A stretch of DNA of 64,000 bases. It comes from Reutealis trisperma (Eukaryota > Streptophyta > Magnoliopsida > Malpighiales > Euphorbiaceae). The notes below the pieces were generated by a model that was given only the letters and a program-made list of their open reading frames with translations, had not been told where the DNA came from and did not search any database. Where the stretch lies: assembly GCA_947687605.1 (NCBI GenBank), contig CANTUT010000620.1:246001-310000 (forward strand), written 5' to 3'. Made by a program: the position numbers and the translations under genes. Below are positions 22,254 through 31,970 of this stretch, piece after piece; the stretch's first letter is position 1, and each line of letters opens with the position of its first letter.

Positions 22254-22527
22254 AGAGCCTTGACCTATAGCGAGTCAACTCGTGAGATTCTAAGGAAGAG
22301 CCTTGGCTTATGGTGAGTTGGCTCTAAAGATTCTGATGAGATTTTGGTAAAGAGAGAGCCTTGGCCTATGGCGAGTTGGCTCAAGAGATTCTAAAAAGAT
22401 CTCGGTAGAAGGAGAGCCTTAGCCTATAGTGATTCAGCTAGACAGATTCTAAAAAATGTTTTGATAAAGGGAAGAGGCTTGGCCTATAGCGAGTCAGCTC
22501 AAGAGATTCTGACAATATTTTAGTTCT
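22254..22527 (-). repeat. Tandem array 2 of element B, about five units of 45-65 bp
   Basis: The unit is about AGAGCCTTGGCCTATGGCGA, GTTGGCTCAAGAGATTCT, AAAAAGATTTTGGTAAAG. The same unit is present in tandem in element D at 34.67-35.0 kb, so unlike array 1 this array is shared between the two elements. Confidence 0.82.
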
Positions 22528-24528
22528 ACCAAAGAAACTTAGGCTTCTAAATGTGAGGGGTTGGACCTTTTGGAAGGCTCAAAGAAACTTTTCGGAAGTA
22601 AAGGGACTCTGGAAGTCATGCTTCATGGATTAGATCTGGAAAGGTATCATTTAGTTTCAAAGAAGCATTGGTCAGCTTTAAGAGGTATCAGTCAGCTTTA
22701 AGGAAGAACTGGTTAGCTTTAGGAGAGGCCAATGAGGCTATTGGCTCGGCTTATGCATGATGATGTATGATTACAAATGATTGCATAGATGTTGCGCAGA
22801 TGATGCATACATGTTTTAGAATTCATAGACCTTTTACCTAACTTTTATGCCATGCATGATTTGTGGTGATGCCTATAATGAATGGTTGCATGTATGCATG
22901 AGGGCGGATTCACGCAGTTACTTTGTGAATGTAATTTTTTTTATATGACCTTTGTGTCCTATGGAGACATGAATAATTTATGGACCGAGGAACTCAACAA
23001 GGTTGAGAAACTCAACTTGGGTTGGTATGAGATCGTTGCCATGGTGGTATTACGAAGAGTTCGAGGGGTTGCTTCAGATTTTAGAATCTGATGGCCCGTG
23101 GTTTCTATTTTAGTGCTGCTAAGGAGGAGTTGTGCCTATTCCAAGGAGATAGGGAACATGGCTTGGCTACGACTTAAAGGCAACTCTGGTGGTGCCAGAG
23201 TTCAAAGTCTGATATTTTTTAAATTTTTTCAGGAGTTTTTGACTTGTCTCAGGATGTTACAAGCCAAATGATGGTTGGTGATGGTCAAGTGAATTTCACC
23301 ACTATTATTAGAAATTCCATGATTATGGTGACCAAGGAGATATGAGGGGTGCAGACGCTTGCCTTGATTTTCTGTTTAAGTGTCAGTTACGGGTTTGTTG
23401 ATTGGGGTGATGCCACAATGGCAGATGGAACAAAGGCATTTTGTGGTTAGAGCTGTGCTAGCAAAGACATTGATGAGCCTCAATTGCTCTGTTCAAGATT
23501 TGGAAAGATGAACTGTCTTACCAGTTATTCACCAAGTGAGAAAACTTTGTCTTACCCTTTCTATTAGGGTGCTTTATGGGTGTCTGTTTTATGTTTTTGG
23601 TTATCTTGGAAGTGTGGCTGATGGATCATTTTCAGGCAGTGGACCCTACTTTTCAGTCTATACATGCTCTATTGATACTCAGTCAGAGATCAGATATGAT
23701 GGTTCCTTGCAACTTGCCCCCGGAGGACACATTTTTAGCACTACCAATTATAAAGAATTTGATCTCTTATGACCAAAGGCCATAGGTGTCGAGTGGTTTG
23801 CCAATTGGGCTTGGCTTGAATGACTTTCTACTAGGGGATAAGGGTCTTGAGGCAAATGGGGTAGACTTAGAATGTGCCCCCAGCTTTTCTTTCTTAGAGT
23901 TGGTACAGATCATAGCTTCCATCTCTAGAGCTATTAGGTGGTGGCTGGCTAAGGAGTTATCATGCTGTTTATTTTGGAATCTCACTTAGAACCACTGAGA
24001 GGTATGACAGGTGGCTAATAAAGGTGGTTTGGCTAGTTGAGAAAGAGTACTAGGCTACCCTGCCAAGAGGAATAGAGGATGAAGTAGCTGTGGAAGGAGA
24101 GACTGAATGAGGAACCATTACTAAAGAAAGGACTGCAATATAAACAAAGGGGGTGACTCGTTCTTTGAAGGAGACTTAGGGATCTACTGGAAGTGCGACT
24201 CCACAGGTTGCAATAGTGACTTAAAGAAGGAGATTGTGATAGACTTTGACTCTGATGAGGACACGAGAGATTTGTATTTCAAGAGGTAGAGGAGAACTGG
24301 CTAGACCATGACTTCAGACATAACCCTTTTTTTTTCTTTTTTTTTTTGAAATAATTACAGATTGATAGGACTACTCAAAATAGGATAAGCTATAGATGAC
24401 ATTCAAAGGGCTACCTTTCATGATGGGTTTGCATTTTGCAAGATTAGATCATCATTAAATGAGACATCTTTTATTTTTGCTCTAATTTCTGCCTAAGCCG
24501 CCCTTGCAGGTTTTTAGCTTAGCGAAGC
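22528..24528 (-). other. Internal region of element B without recognisable coding sequence
   Basis: Short open frames occur on both strands (for example 22882-23091 and 23536-23772 plus) but none shows a domain and none is held in element D. The first 400 bp (GCATGATGATGTATGATTAC and onward) match 35.6-35.8 kb in element D. No RT, RNase H or integrase motif was found on either strand. Confidence 0.55.
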
Positions 24529-24530
24529 AT

Positions 24531-24576
24531 TCTTCTTCTTCTTCTTCTTCTTCTTCTTCTTCTTCTTCTTCTTCTT
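24531..24576. repeat. (TTC)n microsatellite
   Basis: About fifteen uninterrupted TTC/CTT triplets inside the post-gag region of element B. Confidence 0.93.
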
Positions 24577-24660
24577 TTTGTTTAGGTAAACAATTAAGTG
24601 AATGATGTACTAGGTATAAAGAAAATGAGAAAGCAATGCAAATAAAATATTTTGTATTAT

Positions 24661-24700
24661 GATTTGGACCGCACCCGAATCGGGCTGCCTACGTATCCCT
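24661..24700 (-). promoter_or_regulatory. TACGTAGGCAGCC motif with adjacent inverted repeat inside element B
   Basis: The minus strand reads GGGATACGTAGGCAGCC, then CCGATTCGGG (arms CCGA/TCGG), then TGCGGTCC. It resembles the TACGTAGGCA part of the LTR hairpin motif but lies in the internal region. From memory, similar TACGTAGGCAGCC strings occur in LTR elements of other dicots; this was not checked. The function is unknown. Confidence 0.5.
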
Positions 24701-25108
24701 TACATCACTTTTCTATCATTAATTTTTCTCATTTTTTAGGGAGAATTAGGTCCATATAGTTCTTATTACATATGCATGAGAACAAAAATGAAATGCAAAT
24801 GTCATCTTTTGGTGATGTATCTTTTCAGCTTATCCGGATTGCCAAGATGGGAGAATTCACTTTCGTCCACATCCGTGAAGATAGTGCCTCTGTCAGATAG
24901 GATCTTCCTACTTTGTCTTCATTCTCTGCAGCTTCTTCTTAATAGGCTTCTTGTAGGTCAAGATCTTGTAAACTGTGATGCTGGCATTATCCCTATCATG
25001 TCCTTGTCTTTGTGCATAATAGCTCATGATCTTTTTCACTATTGTCATGCAGATGCAATGTATGAGATTTTTTTTTTCTTCTGTGCCATAATTAATTAAT
25101 CCTTTTGC

Positions 25109-25288
25109 CTTTTTTATTTTTATTTTTATTTTTATTTTTATTTTTATTTTTATTTTTATTTTTATTTTTATTTTTATTTTTATTTTTATTTTTATTTTTA
25201 TTTTTATTTTTATTTTTATTTTTATTTTTATTTTTATTTTTATTTTTATTTTTATTTTTATTTTTATTTTTATTTTTATTTTTATTTT
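25109..25288. repeat. (TTTTTA)n microsatellite, about 29 units
   Basis: An almost perfect hexamer run of 170-180 bp. On the plus strand it gives an artefactual Phe-Leu repeat frame. It lies beyond the gag end of element B, the same relative position as the compound microsatellite after the gag of A2. Confidence 0.95.
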
Positions 25289-25470
25289 TTTGTTCTTTTC
25301 TTTTTTCTTTTTTTTTTTATTTTTTTAAGACGTCCCATTTAAAAGTAAATCAGAAATTTCAAACTTTTTACCATTGATAAAAGTCCCATCATGAGTACAT
25401 CAAAAGATAAGCCTAGAAGTTGAAATACAAACTCAAAAGGACAAGACCTGATAGACTTAAAAAGAAAAAT

Positions 25471-27051
25471 TTAATATAAAACAAACTTAAAAGACTCTGA
25501 CATAAACTCTGACTCAATTAACTTAGACATGAACTCAAATGACTCGGACATTGAGTCGAAGGACTTGGATAGGGGCATAATAGTGTTGGCACTCCTCTCA
25601 AAATACCAGTTATTAGGTGAGGCTTGAGACAGTTGGGTGAGCTTGGCGATGCTAGACTTTGGGTTTTGCAGCAATGATGTCTCCACTGTCAATGAGGTCT
25701 TGAATTTTGTGCTTTAGAGGCTTGCATGCATCAGTTTTGTGCCCTGGCCCTTGATGATAGTCGCAATGCTCATTGGCATTATAACCCTTGGGCAAGGGGT
25801 TTAGAGGAGGTCATGGTTCTAAGGGCTTAACCAGATTAGCCTCTAAGGCTTTCTTATAAACGACGCTAAGGGGCATGCCCAGCTCAGAGAAAGTCCTCCT
25901 TACTTCTAACTTCATTGGCTGGTGACAGGATACAACATTTACCTCTCCCTCTCTTTGGGTGGTGTTGGTGGTGTTCTTGTGATACCTAGATGATTCATCT
26001 TTGATTCGTCCTGATTGAATCAAATCCTCGATCTTGGTGGTGATGGCAATGAGAGCTTTGAAGTTAGGGAGGTATTATGTTTGCAGATGAGCCTGATAAT
26101 GAGGGAGGAGGTTCTTAACTATGATGTCAATTTGCTCTACTTTAGATGGATGGTTCACCGTTTAAGCCGCTTTTGTCCTCCACCTTGTAAGGAATGCGGT
26201 GAAGGATTCTCTTGGCCCTTGTTTGGTGGTTTCCAAATCTTGATGGGTGACATCCACCTCGATGTTGCAGTGGTATTGTTTGAGAAATGCATTACATATG
26301 TCATCCCAAGTCTTCTTGTGATTTTTCTCGAGATCTAGTAACCACTTAATAGCAGCTCTAATCAACGACTATTGGAATAGCTGAGCAAGAAGCTCGTCGT
26401 CCACACCAAAAGGTCTTATGGCATCCACATACATCTTGAGATGAGTTTTGGGACATGTGGTGCTATTAAACTTGTCCATGGCCTGCATTTTAAATTTTGG
26501 TGGAACTCGTGCATTTGGGAAGAGAGCTAAGGAGTTAACATCTATTATGTCTTCATGCTTTTTGACGTTTTTGAATGTTCTTTCCACGACCTCAATTTTC
26601 TCCATTAATTTCTTAGTTTTGGGAAAGTTAAAGAAATCTCCAACTTTGAAAAGGATTTGTAGTGGGAGAGGAAGTGGTTGTGTTTAAGTCCACAACAGGA
26701 AAGGTTTGAGTTTCAAGTGCTTTCCCTTTATCGGTGATATCGATAATGGAAGGAGTAAAAGTAGGGGCATGGCTAGTCCCGACTTGGGCAGATGTAGGCT
26801 CAACACGAGTAGGAGGGGGAGTGATAGTGGCATTGGTCATTTCCTTGACCTCATTGATGATGGATTGGCATTGGGAGTTGAGGGCATCAGTAAAGGTGGC
26901 AGATTGGGCATTGAGAGCATTGGTGAAAGTTTTAGCTTGGGTCTGAAGAGCAGTGGTGAGTGCAACTTGAAAAGTTTCCTCTTATTTCTTAAGGAGGTTG
27001 GTGAAGAAAGCGCTCATGGCATCTTGATTGAAGTTGAAGGTATTGGCCATT
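25471..27051 (-). pseudogene. Gag of element B (Tat/Ogre-like), degenerate
   Basis: From ATG at 27051 the protein begins MANTFNFNQDAMSAFFTNLL. It continues in pieces: VDLNTTTSSPTTNPF (26628-26840), FKMQAMDKFNSTTCPKTHLK and MYVDAIRPFGVDDELL (26369-26605), WLLDLEKNHKKTWDDICNAF, LKQYHCN and ESFTAFLTRWRTKAA (26162-26365), then FSELGMPLSVVYKKALEANL (25811-26023). That is the order of a Tat/Ogre gag: N-terminal linker, core with MDKF and LTRWR, and C-terminal segment before the knuckle. A Ser/Glu-rich tail (25471-25692) follows. Several frameshifts and stops; no pol follows. Confidence 0.82.
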
Positions 27052-27788
27052 GGTACCTTTAAATAGAAAATAGACAGAAAGAAGGGTAAGAATATAGAAT
27101 TAAAATGGCATGAATGTGAAGGTGTGTTGGGAAAAGGATTCCCTCCACATGGTTGGTCACTAGGTTTACATATTGACAAGGTGAGTGTGTGAGGTGTTTT
27201 GGGGCAACGAACCACCAGTTTGAGTCTTTAAAGTTTTTGAAGGTTGACCTTGTTGAGCTTCTCATGTTGTGTATGTGTGATCATGGCGTGATGCATGCTG
27301 AAAAAGGTTTCATAAACATGTAAGATTATTGATTATTACGGTACATGGAACCTAAGATCAAAGGCTAAGACGATTATATATACAAGGGTGAAGGGTGGTT
27401 TGATTTAAGGGTCCTCGTCCCACTAGAACATCGATATACCTAACCACATGTGAGGCAAGGAGCCTCGCATGGGTCCAACAGTGCAGATTGCTTGTTACAC
27501 CACCGAAATATTCGGGGATTCGTCGAGGATGAAATGCTTTTGCTATCTCGCAACATACTCAAAGAGAGTTGTCAAGCCAATGCTACTCGCCATCCAAAAG
27601 TTTTCCTAAAGCTAAGGTTTAGGCAAGTAGCCTTTATTATGCAAAGTGTTGCATGAAAGTCAAATTATACTTAATAAGCCGAATGAAGATTATTTTTGGA
27701 AAAATTTTTTCTTAACCAAATAGTGATCCTCTTACTTTCCTTTTTATTGAAAAAAAGGTGGCAATCAGTCCCCAGTGGAGATACCAGC
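27052..27788 (-). other. Leader and PBS of element B
   Basis: The minus strand after the 5' LTR reads GCTGGTATCTCCACTGGGGAC, a mutated form of the family's PBS-like TGGYGACTCTACTGGGGAC (27767-27786). The leader matches those of A and A2 (AAGGTTAGGCAAG and TTTGCATAATAAAGGCT types, seen here in reverse). An in-frame extension upstream of the gag ATG (from 27215) parallels the one in element A. Confidence 0.65.
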
Positions 27789-29362
27789 TGTGAGGCCACG
27801 CTCGAGCACCAGCCTGGTCCGCTAGAGGGAACCAGGATGCTCATTTGGGTTTAGACTCACGATAGAACCCTCAAGTTTGGATTTGGTTGATTTTGAAAAT
27901 TATTTTGGGAGTCACCACCCTAATTTATTTTTAAATGGAAAAATTAAGGAAAAACCCAATTTGACCCCAATTCATTAATTTTTTAATTAATTTGCCCAAG
28001 GATAAAAATCACTAACCTTCGAACCAAGTTGAGTTCGGGGACTAGGTTTTTGATTTTAAATAATCTAAATTTGGCTCTTAAGTTTAATTTGACTTGAAAA
28101 TTAGATTTCATGAATGACATTTATAAAATGATAATTGTAAGTAATATGTATGAATATGATATAAGTGTAATGAGAAAATTAAAATGAGACATTCATAAAA
28201 TACATTAATTAAAAAAAGGGGGGAAAGGAGATTGATTGGGATTTAGATTTGAGATTTGGATTTAGATTCCAAATGTGCCTACGTACCCCATTGAATGGGG
28301 ATCAAAACCCACGTAGTTCATTCCACGGTTAAGTGAAGGGGTTTAAGAGTTGATCAAAATGATTTTGGTTTTGATGTGTTGAGAGTAAGATAAAAGGCTG
28401 ATACCTTGACTTTTGGTGGGCGAAGGGTTTTACCAGACTAAAGTTCCGTTTTATTGGGACTGGGTGATTAGATGGATTGGAAGATTAATTTAATTAAAAT
28501 GATTAATTAATTAATATGATGAAAGGGATGGATGGATTAATTCATTAAAAAGATTAATTAATTAATTTGGATGAAAAGTGGATTGAGAAAAATGAATAAT
28601 TTGATTTTGGAAAAAAGGAATGATTTTTGAAAAAAAAGAGTGATTAATTAATTAATTAAAAAGATTAATTAATTAATTAATTTAGTGATTAATTAAAAAA
28701 AAAGTTTTAGTTAATTAAAAAGATTAATTAACTTGGTTAGGGTGAGGTAATTAATTAATTAAAAAGATTAATTAATTAATTAAAGAGTGATTGGAGTGAG
28801 AAGAAGACAGCAATTTGAAGATAGCAATCTACTCAAATTCAAGAGATGTGTTGGAATGAGAAGTGAAGGGGGGTATTTATAGGAAAGGTGGGTGAGGGTA
28901 GTTTAGGTAATGAAAATGTAAAAAGACCATAAGGGGTAGGGCTAGAAATGGCTAAAAATTGTACTGAAAGGGGTAAAATGGTCATTTTCTGCATAGGTGG
29001 GGCCCACAGGGTCAGAAGCTCACAGAACTTGGTGTGGCACCGCACTTGCTGCATGCTGCACAAGGGGCATGCGGCTCTGCACTCCTGCTGTGCGGCATGC
29101 CACGTGGTGCTAGCATGTTTTTCGAGATTTCTCTTTTTTTTTTTTTTTTTTTTTTTAGAGATTGGTTGTTGGTATGGAGTTTGGAAAATTTGGATGTTTG
29201 GTGGCAATGCAAATGAAATCTAAAAAAAATTTCTTTCGCGGGCACTACCCCCACCTACTAATTGGTTAGTGGGACTACTGTAATAGCTCCGTGTAACGCG
29301 TTAAATTCAGCAAGTGCTAAGGCTATAGTTGGATGCTGAAAGTGTAAAATTGAGGGTTCACA
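27789..29362 (-). mobile_element. 5' LTR of element B
   Basis: It runs from TGTGAGGCCACGCTCGAGC to TTGAGGGTTCACA in plus orientation (1,574 bp). TATA box at 28874-28881 and hairpin motif at 28276-28318, both minus strand. The U3 cassette (28992-29120) is decayed compared with the 3' LTR. Confidence 0.87.
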
Positions 29363-30632
29363 GTGGCGACAAAAGTGCCTTAAGGAAATCTATATGGCAT
29401 GTTTCATTTTGCAAGGCTTCCACTGCTTGGGTCTGATCCAAATGAGTAACCTTCAAGGCTTCTCTGTTAAAATGAGCTATATAATCCCTTAGGGATTCAT
29501 TATCCTTTTGCACTACTGTCTCTAGATATTGGGTTTTTTGCTCTACTGGGATGCTAGAGGCGAATCAGTGCATAAAGGACTTGTCAAGTTCTATGAAAGA
29601 GCTAATACTTCCTTCCTCCAAGCTATCAAACCATTTGGTGGCAACTCCTTCCAAGGATCCTCTGAAAGCTCTGCATAGAGCTTTATTGTCTGTAGTTTGA
29701 AGTTCAACTACATGTTTATAGTCCATGATGTGGACTCTAGGATCAACTTCCCCATTGTACTTTTTTGACACAGGCGATTTGAATTTGCTTGGCATAGGAT
29801 AATCTCTGATGGCACTAATAAAAGGAGATTTCAGGGTAAGCTTCAAAGTTTTATCCATTGCCTTTCTACTAGAACCTTGATTCATTTCTTTTAGGAACTT
29901 ATTCATATCATCTCTAACTTCCCTTTCTTTCCTTCGATGATTATTGCTTGTGTCAGGTGATCTCTTGTCCCAAGTTTGTGAAGGATGACTAGCAACAAAA
30001 TGTTCTCCTTTCTCTTTTAACCTGTTCTCTCCTTTTCAAGTGATTCTCAAAACTTTCTCATTCTCTATGTTTTCTTCCCTTCTGTTCACTCCTTCCCCTA
30101 CTCCACCCCATACGTCGCTCTCCATCATTTGCACGGGGATTTTTCCCTGCAAATGCTCACGTTCATTCCTCGGGAGTGAGGCTTCAGTCCTCCCTTCTTC
30201 CTCTATTGAACTTTCCTCATCTTTTCATCTCCCTTTAGACCTTACCTCAAGGTTAGTTCTTAGGTTCATCAACTGCTCCTCACCGACTCCTGTGGCCACT
30301 TAAGGTTGTCTTTCGTACTCCAAGGTTCGAACTACATTCCTCCTAGGAGTAGTTTTAGGGATAATAGTGAGAGTTTGTCATAGGGGAGTCTACTGCTGAG
30401 AAGCTTTGATGAATGCGGCTACGGTGTTGATGAACTGTAGAGCAGGAGCTAGGTCAGGATTGATAGGATTCAAAGGGGGATGACTTGTTCCAGCTGTATT
30501 CTATTGAGAAAGGAGGAGTTGGAGTGAAGCGTTCAAGTCAATAGAGGTTGCTGTAGAAGGTTCTATAGGTAAAGTAGGAAAGTGTTTGGGATTTGAGGGG
30601 TTGGAAGATTCAAGGTTATTTAAGTTAGCCAT
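29363..30632 (-). pseudogene. Gag of element E, N-terminal and core part
   Basis: The minus-strand start is MANLNNLESSNPSNPKHF at 30632. The core at 29565-29906 reads PFISAIRDYPMPSKFKSPVS, KKYNGEVDPRVHIMDY, ALCRAFRGSLEGVATKWFDS and LEEGSISSFIELDKSFMH, then after one stop QKDNESLRDYIAHFNREALK and AVEALQNET. This is the classic Tat-lineage gag core (PxxYDGxxDPxxHL...AWFxxLPPGSISSFxxLxxxF...ESLRDYxxRFNxE). It stops at the insertion site of element B and resumes at 19879. The longest part has few stops, so this gag is better kept than most here. Confidence 0.88.
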
Positions 30633-30693
30633 AATGGTGGGTTTTCTTTGCATATTTGAATGAAGTATGGTGATAATAGAAGATCAGCCAACG

Positions 30694-30712
30694 TTTCCCA
30701 CAGACGGCGCCA
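30694..30712 (-). other. Primer binding site of element E
   Basis: The minus strand reads TGGCGCCGTCTGTGGGAAA, the form common after 5' LTRs of plant Tat/Athila-type elements. It lies about 60 bp upstream of the gag ATG and 12 bp from the end of the presumed LTR, fixing the orientation of E. Confidence 0.85.
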
Positions 30713-30724
30713 ATTAGATTAATA

Positions 30725-31800
30725 TGAGATCAAGATGATATGGGCTGGATCTTTAGGACTGGGCCTTTCAAAGTAGATTAACAAAGAAAAAAGGAAAAGT
30801 CAGAAGGGGGCTAGCTTACGTTTGGCGAGGACCATCCAACGATTAAGTCAGTATGATTGTAATATTAATGGCCAAAGAGGTGATTCCCTCTAGGGCTCAG
30901 AGTATTTTTTTTAGTAATAGAAAAGAGGTGAGAGAGTGTAGAGTTCCATCTACCTGAGCTCCATGTTGATCCCTTCCTTTTATATGATTCTGGATGAGAT
31001 TAAGCTGACACCTCTCACTAAGGAGGAGTGTTCTCTATCGTTCAATCTCTTTGACTAGCATGCTAGGTGTAGAAGTAATGGGTGCATGTCCCATGTCCTA
31101 CCCTTTGAAATGTTTGGTGAGAATTGTGTTAGGATATGGGACGAGCTGTCTGAGGAGGTGTCTTTGTGTCAGTTGATGTGACATCTGTACTAGGAACTTT
31201 GGACATAGCTTTCTCAGTAAGTTACTTATGAATGAAGTAAGGTAAGTTTCTTGAGAGCTTGTTTGCCTAGTGTATATGTGGGTTATGAGGCCATGGGGAT
31301 TTGATCAGTGGGCTTTGACCTTTTCTCTAGGGTCTTAGGAGGCTTACAATAAGTATGAGCCTCTATTCTGGGAGCCCATGTATGATAGAAGAGCTATTTT
31401 TATCCCTCCTTAAGGAAAAGTTTCATTGCTAAAGAAAAATTAATGACAGAGCAATAATACTATCTTGACGGGAAATTCTGTGGTTGAAATTAATAATTAA
31501 TGGTGGGGAATATACTATCGTTATTATGTTTAATGACATGCGACAAATCTCATCATTCATTACCTTTAATATAAGAGGCAATAACAGGAGGCCATGACGA
31601 AAATTTTACAGTCATTAAAAGGTTTCAATGATGGGTTTTACACATTTAATGATATTTTTTCTCTCGTTGTGGATGAATTTTCTTGTAGCGTAGCTAATCA
31701 CATGTATATTCAAGAAGTGAGAGGATTTTATTCTTTGGTTGTTTTTATTTTTTAATCATTATGGTTTAATTAGGTAATAATAGGATGTATAGCAATTTAT
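30725..31800 (-). mobile_element. 5' LTR of element E, outer boundary uncertain
   Basis: The inner end reads ...CTTGATCTCA on the minus strand. The LTR includes TTTGGCGAGGACCATCCAAC (30811-30835), a string I associate with Tat-type LTRs, and a TATATGATTC region near 30980. No clear TG start or partner LTR could be found, so the right end is a guess; it must lie before element D at 31971. Confidence 0.6.
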
Positions 31801-31970
31801 TATGATGATATAATATAATGTAACAATATTACTATTAATAATTATTTTAGTTTTTAATGGACTTATTATTCCAATACCTATATAGGTCGGCTTAGGTGAT
31901 AGAGCATGGGTCGAGTAACATACCACATGGATCATGGAGAATTAAATTCATAATTCAACCCATGTTTATT

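Larger units (their letters stand above)
19885..29362 (-). mobile_element. Element B: complete family-F LTR retrotransposon, gag-only, nested in element E
   Basis: A 9,478-bp element with both LTRs, PBS, leader, gag, post-gag region, tandem arrays and polypurine tract, all on the minus strand. The ends are TGTGAGGCC and GGGTTCACA in plus orientation, and GTGGC flanks both sides (19880-19884 and 29363-29367). No protease, RT, RNase H or integrase motif is seen in the roughly 4 kb between gag and the 3' LTR, so it is non-autonomous as it stands. Its gag resembles the Tat/Ogre lineage, so it could have used enzymes of a related element. The two LTRs differ at roughly one base in ten in the first 260 bp compared by eye, mostly by transitions, so the insertion is not recent. 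Confidence 0.88.

Noticed and set aside
21663..22527. CRISPR-like regular repeats
   Set aside because: Units are contiguous and degenerate with no unique spacers, and they lie inside a retrotransposon of a plant genome.
22882..23989. Several 65-80-codon frames in the internal region of element B
   Set aside because: No domains, overlapping on both strands, and not kept in related element D.
25105..25377. 90-codon Phe-Leu repeat open frame on the plus strand
   Set aside because: It is the translation of a (TTTTTA)n microsatellite; no protein is implied.
30040..30303. 87-codon Ser/Pro-rich plus-strand frame
   Set aside because: Shadow of the minus-strand gag N-terminus of element E, which is supported by the downstream core, PBS and LTR.
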